A stretch of 64,000 bases of DNA from CALCCV01 sp964388665 (GTDB lineage: Bacteria > Bdellovibrionota > Bdellovibrionia > Bdellovibrionales > Bdellovibrionaceae), in NCBI GenBank assembly GCA_964388665.1, contig CAYMBJ010000004.1, forward strand, positions 1 to 64,000, given 5' to 3'. How positions within the stretch are numbered: the stretch's first letter is position 1; every line of letters starts with the position of its first letter. Both the position numbers and the translations under genes were made by a program. Under the pieces are notes generated by a model. The model was given only the letters and a program-made list of their open reading frames with translations. It was not told the DNA's origin and did not search any database. Below, piece after piece: positions 33,045-42,063 of this stretch.

Positions 33045-34634
33045 ATGAGTTCAGCATCCAATGCCATCGACATGAGTGCAAAATTAAAAGAGTCCATCAA
33101 ATCGGACACCGGCCCCTTTCAGTCCATCGAGGAGGTGATTGGCCTGCTCGACAATGCACCAGTCAATGTGATGTACTGTGATCGATCCCTGGTGATTCGC
33201 TACGTAAATCCTAAGAGCATAGCCACCCTCAAGACGGTGCAAAACCTGATCCCGGTGCCTGCCGAAAATATCGTAGGTAGCAACATTGATATCTTTCATA
33301 AAGACCCTTCCCACCAAAGACGGATGCTCGCAGATGATCGCAACCTTCCGCATCGGGCCATCATACAGTTGGGAAATGAAAAGCTCGATCTGAATTTGGC
33401 GGCGGTCTATAACAAAAACCGCGAATTTGTTGGCACCATGGTCACCTGGGAAGTCGTTACAAAAAAGGTTGAAAATGAAGTCAATCTGGCGCGCATCCAA
33501 TCCATGATGGAGAATGCTCCTGTGAACATTCTCTTGGCCGACCTGAGCCTAAACCTTGTGTACATCAATCCAAAGAGCCGCGAGACATTGCGATCTCTCG
33601 AAAAGCTATTGCCAAAACCTGTCGATCAGTTGATGGGGCAATCGATTGATATCTTTCACAAGAATCCAGAGTTTCAAAGAAAGCTCTTAGCTGATGATCG
33701 CAAACTTCCTCACCGTGCCAAAATCAGATTGGGTGAACACACCCTGGACCTTTTGGTTTCTGCAGTTTATGACAACAATCGCAAATATGCAGGCCCCATG
33801 GTCACTTGGGAAGTGATCACCGAAAAGGTGAATCTCATCAACACTCTTGAAGAGACTGCCAATCAGTTGGCGGCTGCGGCAGAAGAGCTTTCTGTCACTG
33901 CCGTCCAGCTATCTAAAAATTCTGACCTCACCTCCAGCCAATCCAATACGGCTGCAGCCAATACTGAGGAGGTGTCCAAGGGTGTACAGGCTGTTTCTGC
34001 TAACACCGAAGAGATGGCTGCTTCAATAAAAGAGATTTCGCGAAACTCAGCAGAGGCGGCGAACATTTCAAAAGATACTCTCAAGAAAACACAATCAACC
34101 AACACCACCATCACTCAATTGGGGACGAGCAGCCAAGAGATTGGCAATGTCATTAAGGTGATCAGCTCCATCGCGCAACAGACCAACCTTTTGGCCCTCA
34201 ATGCCACCATTGAGGCCGCTCGCGCCGGTGATGCCGGCAAAGGCTTTGCCGTAGTTGCTAACGAAGTCAAGGAGCTCGCCAAGCAAACGGCCAAGGCCAC
34301 TGAAGACATCACCAACCGCATTGGCTCCATTCAAAAAGACACTCAAGGAGCGGTTGATGCTATTGGCGGAATTTCGCATTTCATCGAAAAGCTCAACAGC
34401 ATTTCAATGGCGATCGCAGCCTCGATTGAAGAGCAAACCGCCACAACCAACGAAGTGTCGCGAGTGGTGAAAGAGTCCAACAAAGGGGTTGAGGGCATCG
34501 CTGAAGTTGTAAGATCAGTGGCCACCGCGGCCAAGCAGAGCTCCGCGGGCGCCTCGCAAACATTGGATGCAGCCAATAGCCTCGCCCAACTTGCAGAGAA
34601 GCTTAAAAATTTAGTTAAAAGCATTCAAGTTTAA
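33045..34634 (+). CDS. soluble methyl-accepting chemotaxis protein with two PAS domains
   Basis: 529 residues, ATG at 33045 with GAGGTAG upstream. No transmembrane segment or signal peptide, so it is cytoplasmic. Two closely similar PAS domains lie about residues 25-145 and 150-270. Both carry APVNxxxxD..L...YxNPKS and a shared IDIFHK.P..QR..LADDR..PHRA stretch, showing an internal duplication. The signalling hairpin follows, with the conserved tip region QQTNLLALNATIEAARAGDA (about residues 383-402) and flanking helices rich in A, S, T and E. Methylation sites are likely in EELS/AANTEE-type stretches. The PAS ligand is not evident. The stop overlaps cheB (TAATG). Confidence 0.88.
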   Translation: MSSASNAIDMSAKLKESIKSDTGPFQSIEEVIGLLDNAPVNVMYCDRSLVIRYVNPKSIATLKTVQNLIPVPAENIVGSNIDIFHKDPSHQRRMLADDRNLPHRAIIQLGNEKLDLNLAAVYNKNREFVGTMVTWEVVTKKVENEVNLARIQSMMENAPVNILLADLSLNLVYINPKSRETLRSLEKLLPKPVDQLMGQSIDIFHKNPEFQRKLLADDRKLPHRAKIRLGEHTLDLLVSAVYDNNRKYAGPMVTWEVITEKVNLINTLEETANQLAAAAEELSVTAVQLSKNSDLTSSQSNTAAANTEEVSKGVQAVSANTEEMAASIKEISRNSAEAANISKDTLKKTQSTNTTITQLGTSSQEIGNVIKVISSIAQQTNLLALNATIEAARAGDAGKGFAVVANEVKELAKQTAKATEDITNRIGSIQKDTQGAVDAIGGISHFIEKLNSISMAIAASIEEQTATTNEVSRVVKESNKGVEGIAEVVRSVATAAKQSSAGASQTLDAANSLAQLAEKLKNLVKSIQV

Positions 34635-35770
34635 TGAGAGTGCTGATCGTCGACGACTCGGTCGTTTTTAGAACACAGATTGCCAATGCCCTGGGTTTGA
34701 CTCCTGAGATCGAGGTCGTGGGAACCGCTGCGAGCGGCTCCATTGCCTTGCAAAAACTAGAGCAACTGAGCGTCGACGTTGTGACTCTGGATATGGAAAT
34801 GCCAGAGATGAATGGTCTCGATGTGCTGCGCGAAATCAGAAAGCGTGGCTTTCCGGTGCGCGTAATTATCTTTTCATCGCAGACACCAAGGGGTGCGGAA
34901 TCGGCTCTGACAGCGCTTCGTGAGGGAGCCGACGATGTGGTTTCAAAACCATCTGGCGAACATATCAATTTTGAAACAGCTCGAGTTGCGATACAAGAAG
35001 CTCTCACACCCAAAATACTGCAATTCAAAACGAGGCCAGCCGCGGCCACCTCGGCATTGACCAATTCTGCAATAACCAATTCTGCAATAACCAATTCTAC
35101 GGAGGTCAATTCTACAGTGGGCACCATTGCAGCGGTCGGACTCTCGTTGAAACGGGAAACAAAGAAGTCGACTCTGACTGACATGAAACCAAAAGCAATT
35201 GTGATTGGTTGCTCCACAGGTGGCCCCGCAGCACTTGAAGCGATTTTTTCCATCGTCAAGGGTCCCATTCAGATTCCTATCTTTATCGTGCAGCATATGC
35301 CCCCGGTCTTCACTGAGATTCTGGCCCGACGCTTGGGTGAGCTATCAGCCATTCCCGCTTGCGAGGCTCGCTCAGGAATGGTGGTGGCAAGCAACGCGAT
35401 TTACGTGGCACCCGGTAATTTTCATATGACTCTAAAAAACGCAGGAAATGAGATTCAACTGGAGCTGAATCAAAAACCACAGCGAAACTCTGTGCGACCG
35501 GCGGTTGACTATCTTTTTGAATCAGCTGCTAGCGTATACCAGCGCGATTGCCTGGCCGTCGTGCTCACCGGCATGGGCGAAGATGGCCTCGTGGGTGCCA
35601 GAGCCATTCGCGCCAACCAAGGCTACGTCGTTATCCAAGACAAAGACTCTTGCGTGGTCTTTGGTATGCCTGGAGCAATCCACCACGAAAATGGGTACGA
35701 TGATATGGGCAATTTAGAACATATTGGCTCGCTACTTTCTAAGATGACAAAAAAAACACAGGCGGCGTAA
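34634..35770 (+). CDS. cheB: chemotaxis protein-glutamate methylesterase CheB
   Basis: 378 residues. Receiver domain at residues 1-120 (VLIVDDS, Asp53 in TLDMEMPEMNG, Thr/Ser in FSSQ, Lys105 in SKPSG). The catalytic domain runs from about 185, with Ser194 in GCSTGGPAA, His221 in VQHMPP and Asp317 in MGEDG. It removes methyl groups from the receptor and can deamidate it. The interdomain linker contains a near-perfect 15-base tandem repeat (35061-35100) encoding repeated NSAIT, which may vary in copy number. It begins on the stop of the receptor gene and ends directly before the next start. Confidence 0.92.
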   Translation: MRVLIVDDSVVFRTQIANALGLTPEIEVVGTAASGSIALQKLEQLSVDVVTLDMEMPEMNGLDVLREIRKRGFPVRVIIFSSQTPRGAESALTALREGADDVVSKPSGEHINFETARVAIQEALTPKILQFKTRPAAATSALTNSAITNSAITNSTEVNSTVGTIAAVGLSLKRETKKSTLTDMKPKAIVIGCSTGGPAALEAIFSIVKGPIQIPIFIVQHMPPVFTEILARRLGELSAIPACEARSGMVVASNAIYVAPGNFHMTLKNAGNEIQLELNQKPQRNSVRPAVDYLFESAASVYQRDCLAVVLTGMGEDGLVGARAIRANQGYVVIQDKDSCVVFGMPGAIHHENGYDDMGNLEHIGSLLSKMTKKTQAA

Positions 35771-36628
35771 ATGAATTATTTTGGTGAGTACCTGGTTGCA
35801 AAAGGAATTGTCAGCATCGAAGCTCTGGTGGAAGCTCTGGTCGAACAGATTCAAACTGTCCCATCGGTAGCGGAAATCATATTCAAAAACAAAGCGTTGC
35901 CAGCAAAATCTATGCTGCAAGCCTTTGCCATGCAACACCAAAAACAAATCGACTTTCGCGAGGCGTGCAGAAATTTGAAACTTTGGAGTCCTGAACTCGA
36001 CCTTTTGATCGTCAGGGAGCTCGCCGAAGTGCGCGTGCCTCTTGGGCAAATTCTCATAAAAAAGGGCCTCGCCGATCTCACCACCATCACCAAGGCTCTG
36101 GATGAGTACCTCTCGCGAATCGAAACCCCGCCTGAAAATACTGTATCGCCTCCTGAAAACACAGGTCCACGCTCTGGCGAAATGGATCCCATCCTGCTCG
36201 AAGAGTACCTGCAAAATCTTTCGGATGAAGTTTTAGAAAGGATGATCGACCAATTTGAATTGCTTAAGATCTCTGCCGAAGAGGGTGTCACCGAGGGCCA
36301 GCGCATGGACCGCATCAAAACCGATCTGCATTTTATACGAGGCTTGATGAGATGCGTGCAGATTCAAAAGATGGAAGGCCTCGTTGCCCAGCTCGAAACA
36401 TGTTGTTTAAACTTAAAATGCGCTCCGGAATTTTCTCCGGGCCCGGGCGTGCCCAGCTTTGCCGAACTGGGCGTTGCGTGCATTGGCATGATTCGCGAAT
36501 TCAATGCCGATCTTGTCAACAGCTGTAGCGAAGAGCATTGGTTTAAAAAGGAAACCAATACCGCCCGCTTTGATTCTCTCCTCACGAATATCACCAAAGC
36601 TTGCGATTTATCAGGAGCTGACCAATGA
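35771..36628 (+). CDS. MshEN-like plus degenerate HPt-like protein of the chemosensory operon
   Basis: 285 residues, ATG right after the cheB stop. Residues about 1-115 hold two helical segments of the type found at the N-terminus of GspE/MshE (GEYLVAKGIVSIEALVEAL, PLGQILIKKGLADLTTIT), a fold that in MshE binds c-di-GMP. A short P/E linker follows with a PPENT duplication. Residues about 140-285 look like an HPt four-helix bundle, with LHFIRGLMRC in the place of the H-x-L-K-G motif. Both assignments are by pattern. It could carry phosphate between the hybrid CheA and CheY, or bring second-messenger input. No standard che name fits. Confidence 0.6.
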   Translation: MNYFGEYLVAKGIVSIEALVEALVEQIQTVPSVAEIIFKNKALPAKSMLQAFAMQHQKQIDFREACRNLKLWSPELDLLIVRELAEVRVPLGQILIKKGLADLTTITKALDEYLSRIETPPENTVSPPENTGPRSGEMDPILLEEYLQNLSDEVLERMIDQFELLKISAEEGVTEGQRMDRIKTDLHFIRGLMRCVQIQKMEGLVAQLETCCLNLKCAPEFSPGPGVPSFAELGVACIGMIREFNADLVNSCSEEHWFKKETNTARFDSLLTNITKACDLSGADQ

Positions 36629-37002
36629 TACGAATACTCTGCATTGACGACTCCAAGGCCATTCACGCTTACCTAAGGGACTGCTTTACAGATCTCCCGG
36701 TGGAACTGATGTCAAAGTATGATGGTCAGCAGGGAATTGATTTTATAAAAGAGAATAAAATTCCATTTGATGTTATTCTGCTCGACTGGGAGATGCCGAT
36801 CAAAACTGGTCCCGAAGTTCTAGCAGAAGTTGTAAAGCAAAAGCTACCTTGCCCTGTGATCATGATGACCTCAAAAAATCAGCTATCTGACATCCAAGAG
36901 ATGCTTGCTAGCGGAGCCAAAGAGTATGTGATGAAGCCATTTACAAAAGACATCATCCTCGACAAGATCGCAGCCGTTAGCGGCAAACCAATAGTGGGAT
37001 GA
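36625..37002 (+). CDS. cheY: CheY-like single-domain response regulator
   Basis: 125 residues, overlapping the previous gene by ATGA. Receiver only: ILCIDDSKAIH with the acidic pair, acceptor Asp in VILLDWEMPIKTG, Thr in IMMTSKN and Lys in VMKPFTKD. No output domain, so it acts by protein contact. Within this operon it is the natural diffusible target of CheA. There is no cheZ, cheC or cheD nearby. The stop overlaps the cheR start (ATGA). Confidence 0.88.
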   Translation: MIRILCIDDSKAIHAYLRDCFTDLPVELMSKYDGQQGIDFIKENKIPFDVILLDWEMPIKTGPEVLAEVVKQKLPCPVIMMTSKNQLSDIQEMLASGAKEYVMKPFTKDIILDKIAAVSGKPIVG

Positions 37003-37834
37003 GCATGGCGACCGACGGAAAAAACTCGAATTCTTTGCAAAGTTTATTGAAAATAAGATCGGCATCATTTATGCGGACACCAATTATTTTCAACTCGAAC
37101 ACCGCCTCAATGACATTGCTCTTTTGCTTGGCTGCGCCGACATTCAGGCTCTTTGGCAGCGAGCGCAATCTGGAATCGATGCTCAAATGGAGCTGTTGCT
37201 CCTTGATCTGGCAACCAACAACGAAACAAGCTTTTTTCGTGATGCACGTATCTATGAAGCTCTTGCCAACCACATGGCGCGCGAGCTGGCCGCACGGGAG
37301 CCACGTCCCCATAAGCTGTCGATTTGGAGTGCAGCAGGTAGCACCGGGCAAGAGGCCTATTCAATCGCTATGAGCTTGGATTCCGCACGTATTGCCAATC
37401 CCAAACTGCTGGACTTTGATATCTTGGTTTCTGATGTTTCGGAACGAGTTCTAAAAAAAGCAGAATCGGGAACCTACACCCAACTCGAAATACAGAGGGG
37501 TCTGCCTGCAACCCATTTGGTTAAGTACTTTACCAATGAGGGAGCCAACTTATGGCAGGCATCCACCCAGCTTCGTGACAAGCTTCGCTTTCGCAAACTC
37601 AATCTTCTGGAGCCATTTCCTACCAACATGGGGAGTTTCGATATTATCTTTTGCCGAAATGTTCTCATCTATCAGAGCGTAGAAAATAAGATTCGTGTTG
37701 TCGAAAGATTACTAAAGCATCTCAGTGCCGGCGGGTACTTAGTTCTTGGTGCCGCTGAGAGCATGATCGGAGTTTCGTCGGCCGTGAAGCAGCTCCATTT
37801 TGAAAACGCTGTTTTTTACCAGAAAATCGATTAG
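36999..37834 (+). CDS. cheR: chemotaxis methyltransferase CheR, expressed only through a -1 frame change
   Basis: CheR methylates receptor glutamates with SAM. The ATG at 36999 overlaps the cheY stop as in the gene pair before, but its frame leaves the CheR sequence after nine codons. At A AAA AAC (37019-37025) a -1 shift enters the frame LEFFAKFIENKIGIIYADTN, the normal CheR N-terminal domain, and runs to 37834. The product would have about 278 residues, the usual CheR length. Further motifs: TNNETSFFRDARIY, WSAAGSTGQEAYSIAM (SAM site) and FDIIFCRNVLIYQ. The CheR frame has no ATG, GTG or TTG before 37124, which would lose the N-terminal helices. Either programmed frameshifting, slippage or an indel explains this. 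Confidence 0.85.
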
Positions 37835-37892
37835 CAGGCTCCTGAAAAATTCAGATACGGGCTCGTTAGGATTGACTCGCTGAAGCGCCTGC

Positions 37893-38201
37893 CTATTCGA
37901 GCCAGACCTTCACCTTTCTTTCGGGTTCATCTAAGGTAAAAATAGCTTGTGGAACTAAAGATGGATTGGCCGCCAAGTCCGCCTGAATCGTATCAATCAA
38001 TATCCCTTCGGCACGAATTTTGGCAATCACCTCATCAGGAATCACCTCAAGGAGCCAGCGTGCACTCCTAGCCGGCAACGAAACATCCACGATCGTTTCG
38101 CCCTTTTTTGCCACTGTCACGCGCAACTCTGCCGCTTCGTTCGCAGAACCAGAGGACTTGCCAATGAGGGACTTAAACCAAGTATAAGGACATTTGCTCA
38201 T
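37893..38201 (-). CDS. hypothetical cytoplasmic protein, 102 residues
   Basis: ATG at 38201 with GAGGAGG upstream; an earlier in-frame ATG at 38234 lacks one. The first 35 residues are polar. Then comes a beta-strand pair (LRVTVAKKGETIVDVSLPARSA) and a helix (WLLEVIPDEVIAKIRAEGI), a layout seen in small domains that follow YvlB-like proteins, though this is a loose resemblance. No signal peptide. It is convergent with cheR and sits beside the kinase/receiver pair. Function unknown. Confidence 0.6.
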   Translation of the reverse strand: MSKCPYTWFKSLIGKSSGSANEAAELRVTVAKKGETIVDVSLPARSARWLLEVIPDEVIAKIRAEGILIDTIQADLAANPSLVPQAIFTLDEPERKVKVWLE

Positions 38202-38311
38202 AGTGCCTCCTCTATTATGATCTTTCATCTCCAATGGTCCGTCCAGTTAATCTTTTCACCTAATACCAATCCAATTCCACTTCATCCGTATACCTTCGTT
38301 GCTCGTTGAGG

Positions 38312-38674
38312 CTAGGCCGCCCTCTTTAGCTCCTGAAATTTGTAAATGATCTCTTCGACCTCGGTCTCTTTGCATGGCTTAAACAGCACTTTTAAAAAAC
38401 GCGAATCAGTGACCAAAGAAAGATCACCGGTGATCAGCACTTTTGGAATCAAGCTATCCATCGCCAAGGCCACCTTGTCCCCCGTCATTTGCGGCATGCG
38501 GTAGTCCACAAAGATCAAATCGGGCGGTTCAACTTTGGCCTGCGCAATGGCTTGTACGGGATCTAAAAAGGTCTGGATCTCCACGCTGCCACTTGCATAG
38601 CAGTCGCAGAAGTTCTCACAGAGCTCTGGCTCATCATCGATGTAATAGACCTTTAGCACGACGTTAGACTGCAT
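38312..38674 (-). CDS. single-domain response regulator paired with the GAF/PAS kinase
   Basis: 120 residues from the ATG at 38674, which has AGAGGT upstream and overlaps the kinase stop by 11 bases. It is a receiver domain: VYYIDDEPELCENF, Asp in IFVDYRMPQMTG, Thr in VLITGD and Lys in LFKPCKE. No output domain. The overlap makes it the likely cognate partner of the kinase at 38664. Confidence 0.82.
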   Translation of the reverse strand: MQSNVVLKVYYIDDEPELCENFCDCYASGSVEIQTFLDPVQAIAQAKVEPPDLIFVDYRMPQMTGDKVALAMDSLIPKVLITGDLSLVTDSRFLKVLFKPCKETEVEEIIYKFQELKRAA

Positions 38675-41018
38675 TTTGTACCTCTTTCCATTTCCTAAAG
38701 CGAATCTCAAAACAGGTCTCGGGTAGATCGCGCCGCAGCTCTATGCTAGCCGCATGATCTTCCAAAATTCCCTTTACTATAGACAGCCCTAGACCTGTAC
38801 CTAGCCCTACCGGTTTTGTCGTGTAAAAGGGTTCAAAGATCTTTGCCGTGATGATTCCAGGAACTCCTGGCCCAGAGTCTGTCACCTGAAGGACCAAAGC
38901 ATCGCCAGACTCAAAGAGCTTCACCTTGACCCAGGCTGGAGACCTCCCCGTGGTCGCATCGATGCCATTGTTGACCAGATTGATGATCACCTGTTCAATT
39001 TCAATTTGATCACAGCTCACGAGCGCCTGTGTCTGTGACTCCAGTGAAACCGAAACTCCTTGCTTGCTGGCCTTTATGCTACTGAGACTCAGCGATTCAC
39101 GAACGATGCTCTCCAACGAATGTGGCGCCATTGAAGATTTGTCATTTGACCGCGAAAAGCGATTGAGCCCACTGACAATTTTTGTAATTCGCTCGCAGGA
39201 CCTGACAATGGAGTCCACCTTACTCTGAAATTTTTGCGGATCTTGAACCACACGACTGAGCAATTTTGCTGAACTCTCAATGATCGCCAAAGGATTTTGA
39301 ATTTCATGAGCCATTCCGGCAGCCATTTCTCCCAACGAAACCAATTTGTCGCTCCTCACTGACCTCGCCCGTTCAAACTCAAGATCCATCTGTGCCTTCA
39401 CCTCTTCAGTGATGTCATCAGAGATCGTGATCAAGAGATGCGGTTTGCCCTGGCTGTCATATGTGGGCACTCGCAGAGTTTTAACAATCCTCTCGCCAAT
39501 TGGCGTAGTAATCACCTCTCTATCAATACTATGGGCGGATCCATTGATCATGAGCTCCGTGTCGCAGGCCTGCATCGCCAAAGCCAGGTCTTTGGTATAG
39601 AAGTCAGCATCCGTTTTTCCCAAAATCTCGCTCTCCGTTTGACCGAGTAGAGCAGCTCCCGCCCTGTTGAGAAGTGAATAGCGAAAATCTCTTTGCGAGT
39701 CTTTGACCATAATCATGCTGGGAACATTGTTTAAAACAGCGGCGAGCAGTCTTGAAGTCTGCTCGCGATCCAACTCCGTCTGACGCTTTTCAGTGACATC
39801 ATAATTGAGCCCGTACATCAGTATTGGCGTGCCGCTGGCATTGCGAATGACACTGCCGCGTCCAGATATAAATCGCCGACCACGCGATCTCGTTTGAATT
39901 TCAAAAACGGTATTGAATTCTTTTTCTCCTGAGAGTGCTAGCCCCAGTTCGGCGATGGCTTTGGCCTTTGACTCAGGCGTCAGACAGCTTTCCCAAGCTT
40001 CATAGTGTCCGCTAAAGTCTTTGGGATCTATATCAAACACCTCATACATGCTCTTGTCCCAAATCAGCTCCTGAGTCTGCGGATTGAATTTCCAAACTCC
40101 GATAGCCATAGAATCAAGTACAAATCTAAGTTCACTGTCACTCTGAATTCGCTCAGTCACATCTTGGCAGGTGCCGCGCAGAAGCAGCGCCCTACCATTT
40201 TTTTCCTTAGCAACCTTTGCGATAATGTGAACCACCTTGTAGCGAAGATCATCCACCTGGACGCGCAGATCACAGGTAAAACCTCTGAGATCCGCTAGCG
40301 TTTGCAGAATACGCTGATCTAAAGTTACCAAATCTTCGGGATGAATTTTAGCTCGAGATTGTCGATCCAACTCCTGCCAACTGTGACCTCGCGAAATTTC
40401 GAAAATTTTGTAAAGTTCTTTGGACCAAACAAATTCTCCTGATACTAAGTCCCTCTCCCAACTTCCAATCTTAGCATCCGCCTGCGCTTCGTCCAGGCGA
40501 TCCAACCATGTTTTTGCCTGCCGACTTGCCTTGCGCAGCTCAAGACTGGCTATGACTTTTCTTGCCAGCGCTTTGAGTCCCAGCAGTTGTTCTGGGGTCA
40601 ATTTGCGCGGCACACGATCAATCACGCACAAAGTCCCAAGATTGAATCCATCGGGTGTTTGTAACTGCGCTCCTGCATAAAATCGTACGCCGGGGGCTCC
40701 TATCACCAAAGGGTTGTCTCTGAACCTCTCATCAAGTGTGCTGTCCCCTACCACAAAGACTTCCGTTTCGAGGATCGCATGTGCGCAAAAGGCCATCGAT
40801 CTGGGAGTCTCGGTTGCTTCCAACCCGTAACGCGACTTAAACCACTGGCGGGTCTCATCCACTAGACTCACCAATGCGATCGGTGTCTGGCAAATCTGCG
40901 AAGCTAAAAGCGTAATATCATCAAAGGCCTCTTCCTGAAAACCAGTGTCCAATATTTTATAGGATGTCAGTGCGGCCAAGCGCTGCATTTCATTAGCTGG
41001 AAGGGGGGCAATCTTCAT
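38664..41018 (-). CDS. GAF-PAS-PAS-PAS sensor histidine kinase
   Basis: 784 residues, ATG at 41018 with AAGGAATTC upstream. No membrane segments. Residues about 1-165 are a GAF domain of the kind starting LAALTSYKILDT, with LGTLCVIDR near its end. Three PAS domains follow about residues 170-535; the second and third are linked by a PAC motif (GRGSVIRNASGTPILMYG). The kinase core has the H-box GEMAAGMAHEIQNPLAI, N-box QVIINLVNNGIDAT, G1 VTDSGPGVPG and G2 GTGLGLSIVKG. A soluble multi-input sensor, probably of small ligands, redox state or gas. It is divergent from the globin gene. Confidence 0.87.
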   Translation of the reverse strand: MKIAPLPANEMQRLAALTSYKILDTGFQEEAFDDITLLASQICQTPIALVSLVDETRQWFKSRYGLEATETPRSMAFCAHAILETEVFVVGDSTLDERFRDNPLVIGAPGVRFYAGAQLQTPDGFNLGTLCVIDRVPRKLTPEQLLGLKALARKVIASLELRKASRQAKTWLDRLDEAQADAKIGSWERDLVSGEFVWSKELYKIFEISRGHSWQELDRQSRAKIHPEDLVTLDQRILQTLADLRGFTCDLRVQVDDLRYKVVHIIAKVAKEKNGRALLLRGTCQDVTERIQSDSELRFVLDSMAIGVWKFNPQTQELIWDKSMYEVFDIDPKDFSGHYEAWESCLTPESKAKAIAELGLALSGEKEFNTVFEIQTRSRGRRFISGRGSVIRNASGTPILMYGLNYDVTEKRQTELDREQTSRLLAAVLNNVPSMIMVKDSQRDFRYSLLNRAGAALLGQTESEILGKTDADFYTKDLALAMQACDTELMINGSAHSIDREVITTPIGERIVKTLRVPTYDSQGKPHLLITISDDITEEVKAQMDLEFERARSVRSDKLVSLGEMAAGMAHEIQNPLAIIESSAKLLSRVVQDPQKFQSKVDSIVRSCERITKIVSGLNRFSRSNDKSSMAPHSLESIVRESLSLSSIKASKQGVSVSLESQTQALVSCDQIEIEQVIINLVNNGIDATTGRSPAWVKVKLFESGDALVLQVTDSGPGVPGIITAKIFEPFYTTKPVGLGTGLGLSIVKGILEDHAASIELRRDLPETCFEIRFRKWKEVQNAV

Positions 41019-41305
41019 TCTGAATTCCTTATTGACCCAAAGGCATGCGTTTGTGAAAAGGTTGCCTCATGTCATCTTGCTATTTTATCGGAATAGGTGG
41101 GTCGGCTCTGAAGCTCGACTTCAACAAAGAATTTTGACTCCAATCCCGACAAAAGTGCACATTTAAGGCGCCAAAATTTTGCGGCCAATCTTTGCAAACA
41201 AGACCTTCAGATATTTGCCACTTGAGACGATAGAAGAACTAGCAATGGCCGCGCCCTTGCCCCGGCAGCCAGAGCGTGCAACTTCCTTAGCCGCAGGAGT
41301 CAACA

Positions 41306-42052
41306 GTGAGCCTTAATGTATCTCAAATCAGGACATCTTTTTCTTTGATCGCCCCTAAAGCCACCGAGGTGGTTGCGCATTTTTACACTACACTTTTCAC
41401 CCTGTATCCCGAGAGCAAGGAGCTATTTCGCGATGTGAATATGGATCGCCAGCAACAAACCTTGATTGGCGCCCTCGTAAAAGTCATGGACGGGCTCGAT
41501 GATCTCTCCTCTCTAAAAAAGTATCTCAAGGCATTGGGAGCTCGACATGTCAACTACGGCGTCCAAGACGAGCACTACGAAATGGTCGGAAGATGCTTGC
41601 TCCTCACCTTTAAACATTTTTTTCAGGAACGATGGACTTCAGATCTTGAGGACCAATGGATTCTTGCCATTGGCTTAATTGCCGACTCTATGATTGAAGG
41701 AGCTCGAGAGTTTGTCCCCGTTATCCACCGCCCAGATGTAAATTTGCAACTGCACATTGAAGACGCCAGCTCAGATCACAAGGAAACCCCGAATCGCATG
41801 CAACAAATGCATACGGACGCCGCCGCAACAACTGCGACATCTCCGTCAACTGCAACAGACGCTGACTTGTCTCTATTGGTACGTAAGTTCGCCCGCAATA
41901 TTTTGATCAAGGCTCTTGAAGAGGAGATCGATGGCGAATTTATGAAAATCGCCAAAAAGAAAGCTGCCCTGATCCTCAATCAAGCCATTCGCGAAGAGTC
42001 GCAGCAGCTCCAAGCAAAACTGCACACGGCAAAGGAAGCCAAGGCCGCTTAA
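41306..42052 (+). CDS. single-domain globin with C-terminal extension
   Basis: 248 residues from GTG at 41306 with AGGAG upstream. Residues about 1-140 match the flavohaemoglobin-type globin: FYTTLFTLYPESKELF, then ALGARHVNYGVQDEHYEMVG with the probable proximal His, and a final helix WILAIGLIADSMIEGA. There is no FAD/NAD reductase part. A low-complexity linker rich in T, A and S follows (residues about 160-190), then a charged helix of about 55 residues. Placed between a soluble sensor kinase and a receiver protein (12-base gap to the next start), it may sense O2 or NO rather than detoxify it. Confidence 0.8.
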   Translation: MSLNVSQIRTSFSLIAPKATEVVAHFYTTLFTLYPESKELFRDVNMDRQQQTLIGALVKVMDGLDDLSSLKKYLKALGARHVNYGVQDEHYEMVGRCLLLTFKHFFQERWTSDLEDQWILAIGLIADSMIEGAREFVPVIHRPDVNLQLHIEDASSDHKETPNRMQQMHTDAAATTATSPSTATDADLSLLVRKFARNILIKALEEEIDGEFMKIAKKKAALILNQAIREESQQLQAKLHTAKEAKAA

Positions 42053-42063
42053 AGGAAGACACA

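Noticed and set aside
34615..35268. Minus-strand open frame of 217 codons across cheB
   Set aside because: Antisense of cheB, whose frame has all catalytic residues.
37834..37892. GCAGGC/GCCTGC pair and a CTGAA/TTCAG hairpin between cheR and the next gene
   Set aside because: Stems are short, the long loop is implausible and no T-run follows, so a terminator is not supported.
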